Shown here piece after piece: positions 55,525 to 64,000 of a stretch of 64,000 bases of DNA. Position 1 is the first letter of the stretch. Every line of letters begins with the position of its first letter. The position numbers and the translations under genes were made by a program. This DNA comes from an uncultured Porphyromonadaceae bacterium (GTDB lineage Bacteria > Bacteroidota > Bacteroidia > Bacteroidales > Muribaculaceae): contig CAMWXJ010000001.1 of assembly GCA_947178215.1 (NCBI GenBank), positions 1-64,000 on the forward strand, written 5' to 3'. The notes under the pieces are model-generated. The model was not told where the DNA came from. It searched no databases and worked only from the letters and a program-made list of their open reading frames with translations.

Positions 55525-56877
55525 ATGAGCCAACAATCAAAACAATGGGGCGCAATCATCATTATGATAGCCCTGTTTGCCATGATTGCCTTCGTGACAA
55601 ATCTGTGTTCACCGATGGCCGTCATTGTCAAGAATCAGTTCGGAGCGTCGAATCTCGAATCACAAATCGGTAACTATGGCAACTTCATCGCCTATCTCGT
55701 AATGGGTATTCCCTCGGGCATGCTCATCAAGCGCTTCGGCTACAAGAAGACAGCTCTTCTCGCTCTTCTCGTCGGCATTGTCGGCATCTTCGTACAGTGG
55801 ATGAGCGGCTGGGAAAGCATGGCCAATTCGGCCTTCGCCGTTTATCTCGTGGGCGCCTTCATCGGCGGCTTCTGCATGTGTATGCTCAACACCGTTGTCA
55901 ACCCGATGCTCAACATCCTCGGCGGCGGCGGCAACAAGGGCAACCAGCTCATCCAGACCGGCGGCGTGTTCAACAGCGCGGCTGCCGTGGCCGTCTACAT
56001 CCTCATGGGTGCCATGATTGGCGATGCCGCCAAGGCTACCGTGAGCGACGCCGCTCCCGCCCTGTTCATCGCAGGCGCCATCTTCATCGTCGCCTTCTTC
56101 GTGATTCTCTTCACCCATATCGAAGAGCCCGCTCAGCCCGTGGTTAAGAAAAACGCCAAGAAAGACCCCCACAGCGCCTTCTCTTTCCGTCACTTCCGCC
56201 TCGGCATCCTCGGCATCTTCCTTTACATGGGCATTGAGGTAGGCACTCCCACCTACATCCTCCAATATCTCACCGCCGCTCCCGACGCAGCCACTCCCGG
56301 CATGGGCATGGACGCCGGCATCGTAGGTCTTATCGTGGCCGTTTACTGGCTCATGATGCTTGTGGGCCGTTTCGTCGGCTCCTCGATCGGCGGCAAGGTA
56401 TCCTCGCGCTCCATGATTACCGTGGCTTCGATTCTTGCCCTGGTGCTTCTGCTCTTCGGCATGTTTGCTCCCACCACCTCCATGGTCAACGTTCCCGGTA
56501 TCGACTGGGGCAACCTCAGCGTAATCTGGGCCGAAGTGCCCGTAGGCATCTTCGCCTTCATCCTCATCGGTCTCTGCACTTCGGTTATGTGGGGCGGCAT
56601 CTTCAACATGGCTGTTGAAGGCCTCGGCAAATACACCGCTATCGCTTCCGGCGCCTTCATGACCATGGTGTTCGGTTGCGCAGTGATGGTTGCTATCCAG
56701 GCATGGGTTGCCGACCTTACCGGCAGCTACATGGCAAGCTACTGGGTAGTGGTGTTCTGTGCCGCTTACCTCCTGTTCTACGCTCTCATCGGTTCCAAGA
56801 ACGTCAACACCGACATTCCCACCGAGGAGACCCTCGAAGAGAAGGAAGAGGCTACTCAGATTCTCGATTCAATCTGA
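55525..56877 (+). CDS. MFS transporter (sugar/FucP-like)
   Basis: 12 TM-like hydrophobic profile; NYGNFIAYLVMGIPSGMLIKRFGYKKTALLALLVGIVGIF. Confidence 0.88.
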   Translation: MSQQSKQWGAIIIMIALFAMIAFVTNLCSPMAVIVKNQFGASNLESQIGNYGNFIAYLVMGIPSGMLIKRFGYKKTALLALLVGIVGIFVQWMSGWESMANSAFAVYLVGAFIGGFCMCMLNTVVNPMLNILGGGGNKGNQLIQTGGVFNSAAAVAVYILMGAMIGDAAKATVSDAAPALFIAGAIFIVAFFVILFTHIEEPAQPVVKKNAKKDPHSAFSFRHFRLGILGIFLYMGIEVGTPTYILQYLTAAPDAATPGMGMDAGIVGLIVAVYWLMMLVGRFVGSSIGGKVSSRSMITVASILALVLLLFGMFAPTTSMVNVPGIDWGNLSVIWAEVPVGIFAFILIGLCTSVMWGGIFNMAVEGLGKYTAIASGAFMTMVFGCAVMVAIQAWVADLTGSYMASYWVVVFCAAYLLFYALIGSKNVNTDIPTEETLEEKEEATQILDSI

Positions 56878-56900
56878 TAACCGACCCGTATCGACATAAT

Positions 56901-56938
56901 CTCGGGCCTGAGTGTCGCTCCGACGCTTGGGCCCGAGC
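56901..56938 (+). terminator. Hairpin terminator after the MFS gene
   Basis: CTCGGGCCTGAGTGTCG...CGACGCTTGGGCCCGAG stem. Confidence 0.6.
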
Positions 56939-57026
56939 TCTATTTTACGGTGTTGATTTCCCGCGGAAGTAAATATTTTTACTACCTTTGCACCCGATTA
57001 ACAAGCAAGCAAAAACAATACTGACT

Positions 57027-57599
57027 ATGAAACTTAACCGCATTCTCTCCATCGCCGCAGCAGTGGCAGTAATGGGAATAGCCGCCACAAGCTGTCAGAA
57101 GTCTGCCAAGGACTCCGACAACATCGTCACTCTCGAAGAGGCCGAAGCTCAGTTTGCCTCGGAGCTCAATGACGCCGACACCACCCAGGTGCTCGCTCTC
57201 GGCAACCAGTTTATGGAAACAATGAAGGAGGGCAAGGTCGACGAAGCTCTCGCCATGCTCTATACACGCAATGAGCCGGGTGTGGGCGGCGCAGGCGTGC
57301 GCAAGCTCACCGAAGAGGAGATTGCACCCCTCAAAAGCCGTTTCGAGCAGTTTCCTGTCGTGTCATACGCAATCGACCACTACGACTTCTCGATTCCCTC
57401 GCTCAACGACCTCAAATACAAGTACGTGTTCCGTCCCGGCTCCGATACCGGCAAGCTCAACATCATGTTCAATCCCGTGAAGCTCGACGGCCAGTGGTAT
57501 CTCATGCTCAAACAGCCTGACCAGCCCGCCAAGGACGCTCAGAACGCTCTGCCCGCGTCGGCAGCCATCGCTATGCCCAGCGATAACAACGCCAAGTAA
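57027..57599 (+). CDS. Putative lipoprotein of unknown function
   Basis: MKLNRILSIAAAVAVMGIAATSCQKS lipobox; TACCTTTG at 56983-56990 favours start at 57027 over 56988. Confidence 0.75.
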   Translation: MKLNRILSIAAAVAVMGIAATSCQKSAKDSDNIVTLEEAEAQFASELNDADTTQVLALGNQFMETMKEGKVDEALAMLYTRNEPGVGGAGVRKLTEEEIAPLKSRFEQFPVVSYAIDHYDFSIPSLNDLKYKYVFRPGSDTGKLNIMFNPVKLDGQWYLMLKQPDQPAKDAQNALPASAAIAMPSDNNAK

Positions 57600-57634
57600 C
57601 AGGGCCGCGCGCCCCGTACTGTTACGATATTTAC

Positions 57635-57680
57635 GCGTTCCGGGAGACACATTGTGTCATCTCCGGAACGCCTTTTTTTT
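57635..57680 (+). terminator. Rho-independent terminator
   Basis: GCGTTCCGG...CCGGAACGC followed by CTTTTTTTT. Confidence 0.9.
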
Positions 57681-57724
57681 GCGGCTAATTGCCGTGTGAG
57701 TGTGGCACTCACGATTTTTATGAC

Positions 57725-57732
57725 TAACTTTG
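57725..57732 (+). promoter_or_regulatory. -7 box (TAACTTTG) for the GH29 gene
   Basis: TAACTTTG about 29 bp upstream of the ATG. Confidence 0.6.
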
Positions 57733-57760
57733 CATATTATCTTGAATCAATCTCTCATCC

Positions 57761-59152
57761 ATGAATCGAAAAATTGTCATCTCGTTTTTGCTTGCGGCTG
57801 TCTCTACTCTCGGAGCGGTAGCGCAGGAAGTGCAGGGATTTGTCCACCGTCAGAGCGACGCTTCGGGCTACGAATGGCCTACCGACACGGCAGTATTGAC
57901 CAACCTCGAACGCTGGCGCGACCAGAAGTTCGGCGTGCTGTTTCATATGGGTCTCTACTCCGTTCCCGGCATAGTGGAGTCGTGGTCGATATGCTCGGAA
58001 GATGTCGACTGGATAGGCCGCAACCAGAATATGCCTTATGACGAATACAAGCGCTGGTATTATGCGCTTGCCGACTCGCTCAACCCCACCGATTTCAACC
58101 CCGACGAGTGGGCGCGCATCATGAAGGACGCCGGCATGCGCTACATGATTTTTACCACCAAGCATCACGACGGCTTCTGCATGTACGACTCCAAGTACAC
58201 CGATTTCAGTATTGCCAAGGCAGGACCCTTTGCCGGCGACGAGCGCCGCGACTTTGCCCGCCACGTCTTTGACTCGTTCAGAAACGAGGGCTTCATGACC
58301 GGCGCATATTTCAGCAAGCCCGACTGGCACTGCGAGTGGTTCTGGAATCCCTATTTCGCAACTCCCAACCGCCATATCAACTACAAAAAGGAGCGTCACC
58401 CCGACTGGTGGAAAAACTATCAGGATTTTACCGCCAATCAGCTCGACGAGATTCTCGGCGGCTACGGCCCGTTTGACATAGTGTGGCTCGACGGCGGCTG
58501 GATTACCGGCGACGACATAGGGCTCGACGCCATCCTCGAACGCGCACGCAAGGGGGCCAATCCCGGCCTTATCTCCGTCGACCGCTCAATCAAGGGCCGC
58601 AACGAGAACTATCAGACCCCGGAGCGTGCTATCCCCGACGTATGCCTCGACTATCCCTGGGAAAGCTGCATCACCCTGAGCAACGACTGGGGCTGGGTAC
58701 CAAACGCGCCCTACAAGTCGCCTGAAAAGGTGATAGCCCTGCTTGCCGAGGCTACCGCCAAAGGGGGATGCCTGCTTCTCGGAGTAGGTCCTACGGCCCG
58801 TGGCACGATAGAGCCGGCCGTGGAAGAGCGTCTGCAAAAGGTGGGCGAGTGGCTGCGCCGCAACGGCGGGGCAATCTACTCCACCCGCACTACGGAGCGG
58901 TATGTCGACGGCGATATCTGGTTTACGCGCTCCAAGGACGGCAAGACGCGCTATGCCGTCTACGCCTGGCCCGACGGCGCCGAGATGCCCTCTGAGCTGA
59001 CATGGACCGGCAACCTGCCCAAAGGTCGCCTCGTGATGCTCGACGGCAACCGCAAGCTGTCGTATAAGGTCGACGGCGACCGCGTCACCGTCAAGCTCCC
59101 CAAGGACATCAAGCCCGGCCCGGTGGCTCTCCGATTCACCCCCGCCAAGTAA
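57761..59152 (+). CDS. Alpha-L-fucosidase (GH29)
   Basis: RDQKFGVLFHMGLYSVPGIVESW, YMIFTTKHHDGFCMYDSKYTDFSI, FDIVWLDGGW. Confidence 0.94.
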   Translation: MNRKIVISFLLAAVSTLGAVAQEVQGFVHRQSDASGYEWPTDTAVLTNLERWRDQKFGVLFHMGLYSVPGIVESWSICSEDVDWIGRNQNMPYDEYKRWYYALADSLNPTDFNPDEWARIMKDAGMRYMIFTTKHHDGFCMYDSKYTDFSIAKAGPFAGDERRDFARHVFDSFRNEGFMTGAYFSKPDWHCEWFWNPYFATPNRHINYKKERHPDWWKNYQDFTANQLDEILGGYGPFDIVWLDGGWITGDDIGLDAILERARKGANPGLISVDRSIKGRNENYQTPERAIPDVCLDYPWESCITLSNDWGWVPNAPYKSPEKVIALLAEATAKGGCLLLGVGPTARGTIEPAVEERLQKVGEWLRRNGGAIYSTRTTERYVDGDIWFTRSKDGKTRYAVYAWPDGAEMPSELTWTGNLPKGRLVMLDGNRKLSYKVDGDRVTVKLPKDIKPGPVALRFTPAK

Positions 59153-59156
59153 AGTA

Positions 59157-61148
59157 ATGAAAATACGGACTAATGTCATTGCTGCGGTCGCCCTGTGCCT
59201 CACGGCGGGGGCGACCGCTTCCGCGTCGGTGCCGTCGATTCCCATGGTAGATATTCCGGCGGGTGAGTTTGTCATGGGAAGCGCGGGCGAGGGGATTGAC
59301 GCCGACGAGGCGCCGGCCCACAGGGTGATTATAAGCCGCCCCTTCCGCATGAGCGTCACGGAGATAACCAATGCGCAATACGAGGCGTTGTTTCCGGGCC
59401 ACCGTGCGCTCCGTGGCATCGACGGAGTGTCGGCTGCTGACAACGAGCCTGTGGTGAACGTAAGTTACGACGACGCGCTATCTTTCTGTCGCGCGCTGAG
59501 CGCCGCTACCGGACGCAACTACCGTCTCCCCACGGAGGCCGAATGGGAGTATGCCTGCCGCGGTGCTACGACAGGGCCCTATTTCACCGGCGACACGCTG
59601 CCGCGCTCGGAGTGGCGCAATCAGACTATCGCACGCGATTACAAGCCTGTCAATCTTGACGTAGACCGGTTTGAGGCCAATCCGTTCGGGCTGCGCGGCA
59701 TGCACGGCAATGTGGAGGAGTGGTGTCTCGACTGGTACGGCCCTTACACCGCAGAGTCCGTGACCGACCCCGCCGGGCCCTGCGACGGCGACTACCGCGT
59801 CACGCGCAGCGGAAGCCACCACACTCCGGTGAGATTTCTGCGTAGCGCCAACCGCATGGCGATGCTTCCCGCCGACCGTCATTCGCTCACCGGATTCCGT
59901 ATAGTGGAGGCCGACTTCACCCCCGCGACATATGGCAAATCGGCCGTGGACGAGAGCGACTGCACGGTGAGTCAGGAGCCGGCGCAATGGAGAGCCGCTA
60001 CGGAGCCGCTGTTTGCCGAACCGTTGCCGTTTGTCATCGCGCCCGACTCGTTGAGCCGCGTGCCGTTTTACAGCCACAATCATCAGCCGGCCGTGACGTG
60101 GTGCGACAATGGCGACATTCTGGCTATATGGTTTTCGTCCGACGCCGAGAACGGCCGCGAAATGGTGGTGCTTCAATCGCGTTTCCGCCGCGGTGCCGAC
60201 CGCTGGGAGCCGGCAAGTCTTTTCTTTAAAGTCCCCGACCGCAACATGACAGGCAGCTCGCTGCTTACCGACGACAATGGGCGTCTGTGGCACTTCAACG
60301 GCATGGAGGCAGCCGGCGACTGGCAGAATCTTGCGCTTGTGGGGCGGACGTCGGACGACAACGGGGCCACATGGAGCCGCACGCGTATACTCGAACCGCG
60401 CCACGGCAAGCGTCATCAGGTGATTGCGGGCCCTATAATTCTGCGCGACGGCACTATGGTGCAGCTGTGCGACGCCGGCCCGGGAAGCCATGACGGCACT
60501 TCGATACACCTGTCATCCGACGGCGGTGTCACCTGGGCCGATCCGTGGGACGGCGCACCGCTGCCCGACTTCGCCGACGGCGGGTCAGGCACCTCGATTG
60601 CCGGAATACATGCGGGAATCGTGGAGCTCGCCGACGGGCGGCTTATGACCCTCGGCCGTGGCAATTCTATAATCGGTGCCGACAGTCTGCCCCACATGCC
60701 GATGAGCGTGAGCGCCGACCGCGGAGCCACGTGGCGTTACAGCGCCTCGCCGTTCACTCCAATCGACGGCGGTCAGCGTCTGGTGCTTCGCCGCCTCAAC
60801 GAGGGCCCGCTGCTGCTTATAGCCTTTACCGACCACCCCGAGCGCACTCCGGAGCGTCAACGCGGCATGACTTTCACACGCGCCGACGGCAGCAGTTTCG
60901 TGGGGCGCGGAATGTATGCCGCTGTGTCGTTTGACGACGGCGCTACGTGGCCCGTAAGGAAGTTGTTGAGCGATGGCGTCGCGCGAGAGATGTCAGGCGG
61001 AGCGTGGACCGGCAGCTTCGTGATGGATGACACGCACGCCGAGCCGAGCGGCTATCTCGCCGCTACGCAGGCGCCCGACGGCACGATACATCTGCTGAGC
61101 AGCCGTATTCATTACCGCTTCAATCTCGCCTGGCTGTTGCAGCCGTAG
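59157..61148 (+). CDS. SUMF1/FGE-like domain fused to a sialidase/BNR-repeat domain, secreted
   Basis: N-term PMVDIPAGEFVMGS...RLPTEAEWEYACRG...GNVEEWCLDWYGPY...GFRIVEAD; C-term Asp boxes SDDNGATW, SSDGGVTW, SADRGATW, SFDDGATW. Confidence 0.88.
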   Translation: MKIRTNVIAAVALCLTAGATASASVPSIPMVDIPAGEFVMGSAGEGIDADEAPAHRVIISRPFRMSVTEITNAQYEALFPGHRALRGIDGVSAADNEPVVNVSYDDALSFCRALSAATGRNYRLPTEAEWEYACRGATTGPYFTGDTLPRSEWRNQTIARDYKPVNLDVDRFEANPFGLRGMHGNVEEWCLDWYGPYTAESVTDPAGPCDGDYRVTRSGSHHTPVRFLRSANRMAMLPADRHSLTGFRIVEADFTPATYGKSAVDESDCTVSQEPAQWRAATEPLFAEPLPFVIAPDSLSRVPFYSHNHQPAVTWCDNGDILAIWFSSDAENGREMVVLQSRFRRGADRWEPASLFFKVPDRNMTGSSLLTDDNGRLWHFNGMEAAGDWQNLALVGRTSDDNGATWSRTRILEPRHGKRHQVIAGPIILRDGTMVQLCDAGPGSHDGTSIHLSSDGGVTWADPWDGAPLPDFADGGSGTSIAGIHAGIVELADGRLMTLGRGNSIIGADSLPHMPMSVSADRGATWRYSASPFTPIDGGQRLVLRRLNEGPLLLIAFTDHPERTPERQRGMTFTRADGSSFVGRGMYAAVSFDDGATWPVRKLLSDGVAREMSGGAWTGSFVMDDTHAEPSGYLAATQAPDGTIHLLSSRIHYRFNLAWLLQP

Positions 61149-61153
61149 GCGGC

Positions 61154-61909
61154 TCAGTTGTGTCGGCCTATGAGACGGGCGAGCCCGACGCGCAGACGAT
61201 GAAATCCAGGCACGCTCTGCAACAGGCGGTCAAACCAGCCTATGCGGGGCGTGATCGTTTTTACGACAAGACCTACGTAAATCATGGCGAAGAGGGTGCC
61301 TACTCCCACCACGTTCCACAGCCAGCGGCCGAAAAAGAGATAGCTTGCAGCTATGGCGAGCACTACGAGTGCTGTGTCGACCACTATCTTTACCTTGGGG
61401 AAGGGGCGTCGGGTAACCGTGCTTATCGCTATGGTGATGCCCTCGCCGGGCATTGTCACGGAGCCACATTTCACCTCGAAGGCAATGCCTATGCCCATTA
61501 CAGTGCAACCCGCGAGCTGTGTCACCGCCTTGGCTGTCAGGCTGTCGCAGACAATACCTCCCGTAAGCCACATGTTGAAGTCAATAAGCCAGCCAAACGC
61601 GAAGCCTACTACAAGCTGAAAGAGCTGTACCGGCTCGAAACGCTTGCGCAGCACAAATATCTGGCATATCACGAGTACGAAATTCATTACTATGGTGTAG
61701 CCGCCCACACTGAGGGCCGGTGCGTCGCCTGCTTCTCCGGCGAGCGAGAAAACAAATGGTAGCGATGATATTACGCTGCTGCCAACCGATGACCTGATAC
61801 AGAGGGCAACGCCGAGTGTCATGAGATATAACGACACAAGAAGAAGGATGTGTTGCCAGATGAATGATTTGAGCTTACTGTCTGAGCTTGCTGTTACTGC
61901 CTGGTTCAT
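61154..61909 (-). CDS. YczE/YitT-like (DUF6198-type) membrane protein
   Basis: LYLMTLGVALCIRSSVGSSVISSLPFVFSL...; start revised to MNQAVTAS because the -7 box at 61968-61975 abuts the longer start. Confidence 0.7.
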   Translation of the reverse strand: MNQAVTASSDSKLKSFIWQHILLLVSLYLMTLGVALCIRSSVGSSVISSLPFVFSLAGEAGDAPALSVGGYTIVMNFVLVICQIFVLRKRFEPVQLFQLVVGFAFGWLIDFNMWLTGGIVCDSLTAKAVTQLAGCTVMGIGIAFEVKCGSVTMPGEGITIAISTVTRRPFPKVKIVVDTALVVLAIAASYLFFGRWLWNVVGVGTLFAMIYVGLVVKTITPRIGWFDRLLQSVPGFHRLRVGLARLIGRHN

Positions 61910-61967
61910 AGAGATATGTAATGTGTTCGGTATCCCGGCATCCGTCGGGCCGCCGACTTTGGTCATG

Positions 61968-61975
61968 CAAAATTA
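61968..61975 (-). promoter_or_regulatory. -7 box (TAATTTTG) upstream of the YczE-like gene
   Basis: CAAAATTA on plus. Confidence 0.45.
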
Positions 61976-62096
61976 CTCAAAATTGCCCGGATAGCGAAAC
62001 CGAATCGTCCTAAACAACGGCGCTACGCCGCGAAGCCTGAATGATAAAAAAAATTAATTAAAAGGCGGTGATATTGCGCGATTGCTCCTAGATTGC

Positions 62097-62104
62097 TACT
62101 TTTG
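62097..62104 (+). promoter_or_regulatory. -7 box (TACTTTTG) upstream of the DUF6067-like gene, long leader
   Basis: TACTTTTG about 180 bp upstream of the ATG. Confidence 0.4.
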
Positions 62105-62280
62105 TCAAGTACAGCATACATAGATTTTCCTTTATGAATGGCTTTAAGCAGATGAATGGCTTTAAGCCCACATAATCCGGCCAACAATCCGTATTGCACA
62201 CTGTATTTTAACGACATTCTGACTCGTTATTTGACTACTTGAAATAAGTTTAAATCACTTCTACCAGTAACCATATAATT

Positions 62281-64000
62281 ATGAAATACAACAGACAGAT
62301 TCTAAGGCACATTCTGGGATCGCTCGTGGCGACTGTCATGCTGCCCGGTCTTGTTTCTGCCAGAGCGACGGACGATTCGGGGCGTTACGCCTACGGAGTA
62401 GCGCAGACAAAGTGGGATGAAACTTTTGGCGCGCACCGCGCAGTGGTTGAGGTGGCAAAGCCTGCGGAAGTGGTGGAACTTGACTTTGCATGGCGGCGCA
62501 ATGACCGCAATGTCGCAGATCACAGATTTCTAATAGTAAGCGCTGCCACCGGCGATACTATACGCAACATCAGCCGCGTGGAGGTCGACAACCATCGATG
62601 CCGGCTGCTTTTCGGGCCTGTGAAAAGCGCAGGAGAGTATTATTTCTACTATCTGCCCCATCGTGTAAACAAAAACCACGGCTGGAACGGAGGCGAATAT
62701 CTGAAGCCCGAAGCGGCCCCGTCGGCGAAGTGGATGTCGGTGGCGGAGCATGCGCGTAAGCCCGAAAAGGCAGTGATAAAGTGTGTGGAATCGCGCAGCG
62801 TGTTCGACAGCTTCTATCCGATGGAGGTGGCCGCCTCTGAGCAGGAGGCGCGACGTTATGCCGAAAGTATGAAGTCGGGGATATATCTTTTTCCGGAAGA
62901 CAGGATGTCGCCTGTAAGGATGAAAAAACGTCTGCCTCTGAAATGGCTCGACTACCGGCAGGGGAGCACATTCCTTAGTGAAGCTGCCCCCAACGAGTAT
63001 TTCACCTTCCAAATAGCCGCATGGCATCCCTACAGCTCATTGAAAGAGTTGTCATATAAAGTCACGCCGTTTGTCAGCGGCCGTGATACCATACAGCCAT
63101 CGAATGTCACATGCTTCAACCTTGAGGGAGTGGACGTAACGGGGCGCCGGTTCACAAAGAGCGTCGATCTGGCTGCCGGCGCAGTCCAGCCTCTATGGTT
63201 TGGGGTGGATCTGGCGGCAGATCAGAAGCCGGGTGTGTACAGAGGCGCGGTGACAGTGTCGGCTCTCGGAGGTGAGTCGGCTACTGTGCCGGTCGAAATC
63301 AGTATAGCCGGTGAACCCGTGGCAGACCGTGGCGACAGTCGTCCTGAAACCCATAGCCGCCTGCGATGGCTCAACTCTACCAAGGGGATCGCCGACACTC
63401 CGGTGCACGGTTATGAGCCGGTGCAGTACGATGACGGCACAATCGTTGTGACGGGGCGTAGGCTTACACCCGGCGCGGTGGGAGTGATGCCGGTGTCGGT
63501 CAAGGTGGCCGACAATGAGATGCTGTCGGGGCCGATGCGGTTCGTGGTCGTGAAGGATGGCCGGGAGCTGAAATTCCCGATGGCCGACCCGGTGGTGACC
63601 GAACTGACTGACGGACATGTGACTCTATCGTATAAAGGTGATTCCGATGGACTTACTCTCGACGTGACTGCCGAGATGGATTTCGATGGCCGTATTACAT
63701 ACAGATGCCGCCTGTCGGGCAGCAGAGAGACGGAGGTTGACGATGTGCGCCTTGAAATACCTGTGGCCTCGGAAGCCGCGCCATATTTCCTCGGACTCGG
63801 TCTGCCCGGTCAGGACACACCTCAAAGCTATTCTGGTAAATGGGACACGCCCGAGATGATAAATAACAACAACGGGCTCTCCATAGCGTCGTCACGTAAG
63901 ATCAGTTGGCTCTGGCCCTTCGACAGTTTCTGGACCGGAAGCACCAAGGCGGGAATCCACTGTGAGTTCCTTGGCGAAGGCTATTCAGGGCCGTTGCTCA
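62281..64000 (+). CDS. Secreted DUF6067/GH123-like glycoside hydrolase-domain protein, truncated at the right window edge
   Basis: MKYNRQILRHILGSLVATVMLPGLVSARA signal; open frame to the window end, ending ...KISWLWPFDSFWTGSTKAGIHCEFLGEGYSGPLL; absent from ORF track because it has no stop. Confidence 0.7.
   Translation, partial: MKYNRQILRHILGSLVATVMLPGLVSARATDDSGRYAYGVAQTKWDETFGAHRAVVEVAKPAEVVELDFAWRRNDRNVADHRFLIVSAATGDTIRNISRVEVDNHRCRLLFGPVKSAGEYYFYYLPHRVNKNHGWNGGEYLKPEAAPSAKWMSVAEHARKPEKAVIKCVESRSVFDSFYPMEVAASEQEARRYAESMKSGIYLFPEDRMSPVRMKKRLPLKWLDYRQGSTFLSEAAPNEYFTFQIAAWHPYSSLKELSYKVTPFVSGRDTIQPSNVTCFNLEGVDVTGRRFTKSVDLAAGAVQPLWFGVDLAADQKPGVYRGAVTVSALGGESATVPVEISIAGEPVADRGDSRPETHSRLRWLNSTKGIADTPVHGYEPVQYDDGTIVVTGRRLTPGAVGVMPVSVKVADNEMLSGPMRFVVVKDGRELKFPMADPVVTELTDGHVTLSYKGDSDGLTLDVTAEMDFDGRITYRCRLSGSRETEVDDVRLEIPVASEAAPYFLGLGLPGQDTPQSYSGKWDTPEMINNNNGLSIASSRKISWLWPFDSFWTGSTKAGIHCEFLGEGYSGPLL

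Noticed and set aside
1-64000. CRISPR arrays, rRNA genes, intact prophage or transposase genes
   Set aside because: No spaced repeat arrays with unique spacers, no rRNA sequence and no transposase or integrase-like translation recognised; the 51-kb repeats have no spacers

Overview
The window looks like a Bacteroidales chromosome, possibly Muribaculaceae-like. This rests on protein families, TAnnTTTG-type promoters, SusC/SusD and a hybrid two-component regulator. About 50 genes can be supported. Left part (1-26.2 kb, all minus strand): xylA (truncated at the edge), gpmI, menA, an AAA ATPase-DUF4435/Toprim fusion, Sua5/YwlC, a membrane polyferredoxin plus exported Fe-S aldo/keto reductase locus, rpiB, an SDR, a TolC/HlyD/two-permease/ATPase efflux operon, a polyprenyl synthetase, an M13 peptidase, ubiE/menG and purC. 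Middle (26.4-35.5 kb): manC, rpoD, an ECF sigma factor with a membrane partner, a stand-alone HypF/Kae1-like protein, queA, ackA, pta, a small membrane gene pair and tRNA-Leu(CAA). Then a polysaccharide utilization locus (35.7-48.5 kb: SusD, SusC, heparinase II/III-like, GH88, HTCS), a NatAB-type ABC transporter, an S8 protease, DUF4494, YggS, an MFS transporter, a GH29 fucosidase, a SUMF1-sialidase fusion and a DUF6067-like protein cut by the right edge. The strangest non-coding feature is 51.08-51.80 kb: two clusters of a 9-10 bp GGGTTAC repeat (about 23 direct copies plus a perfect 20-bp palindrome in the first; 3 inverted plus 5 direct in the second) flanking a nearly pure A/T tract of about 155 bp. 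Other points of interest are the AAA-DUF4435 (PARIS/OLD-like) fusion coupled to menA, the orphan HypF-like protein, the Tat-like polyferredoxin/aldo-keto reductase pair, the SUMF1-sialidase fusion, and a degraded gene scar beside tRNA-Leu. All family names are from reading the translations; no searches were run.
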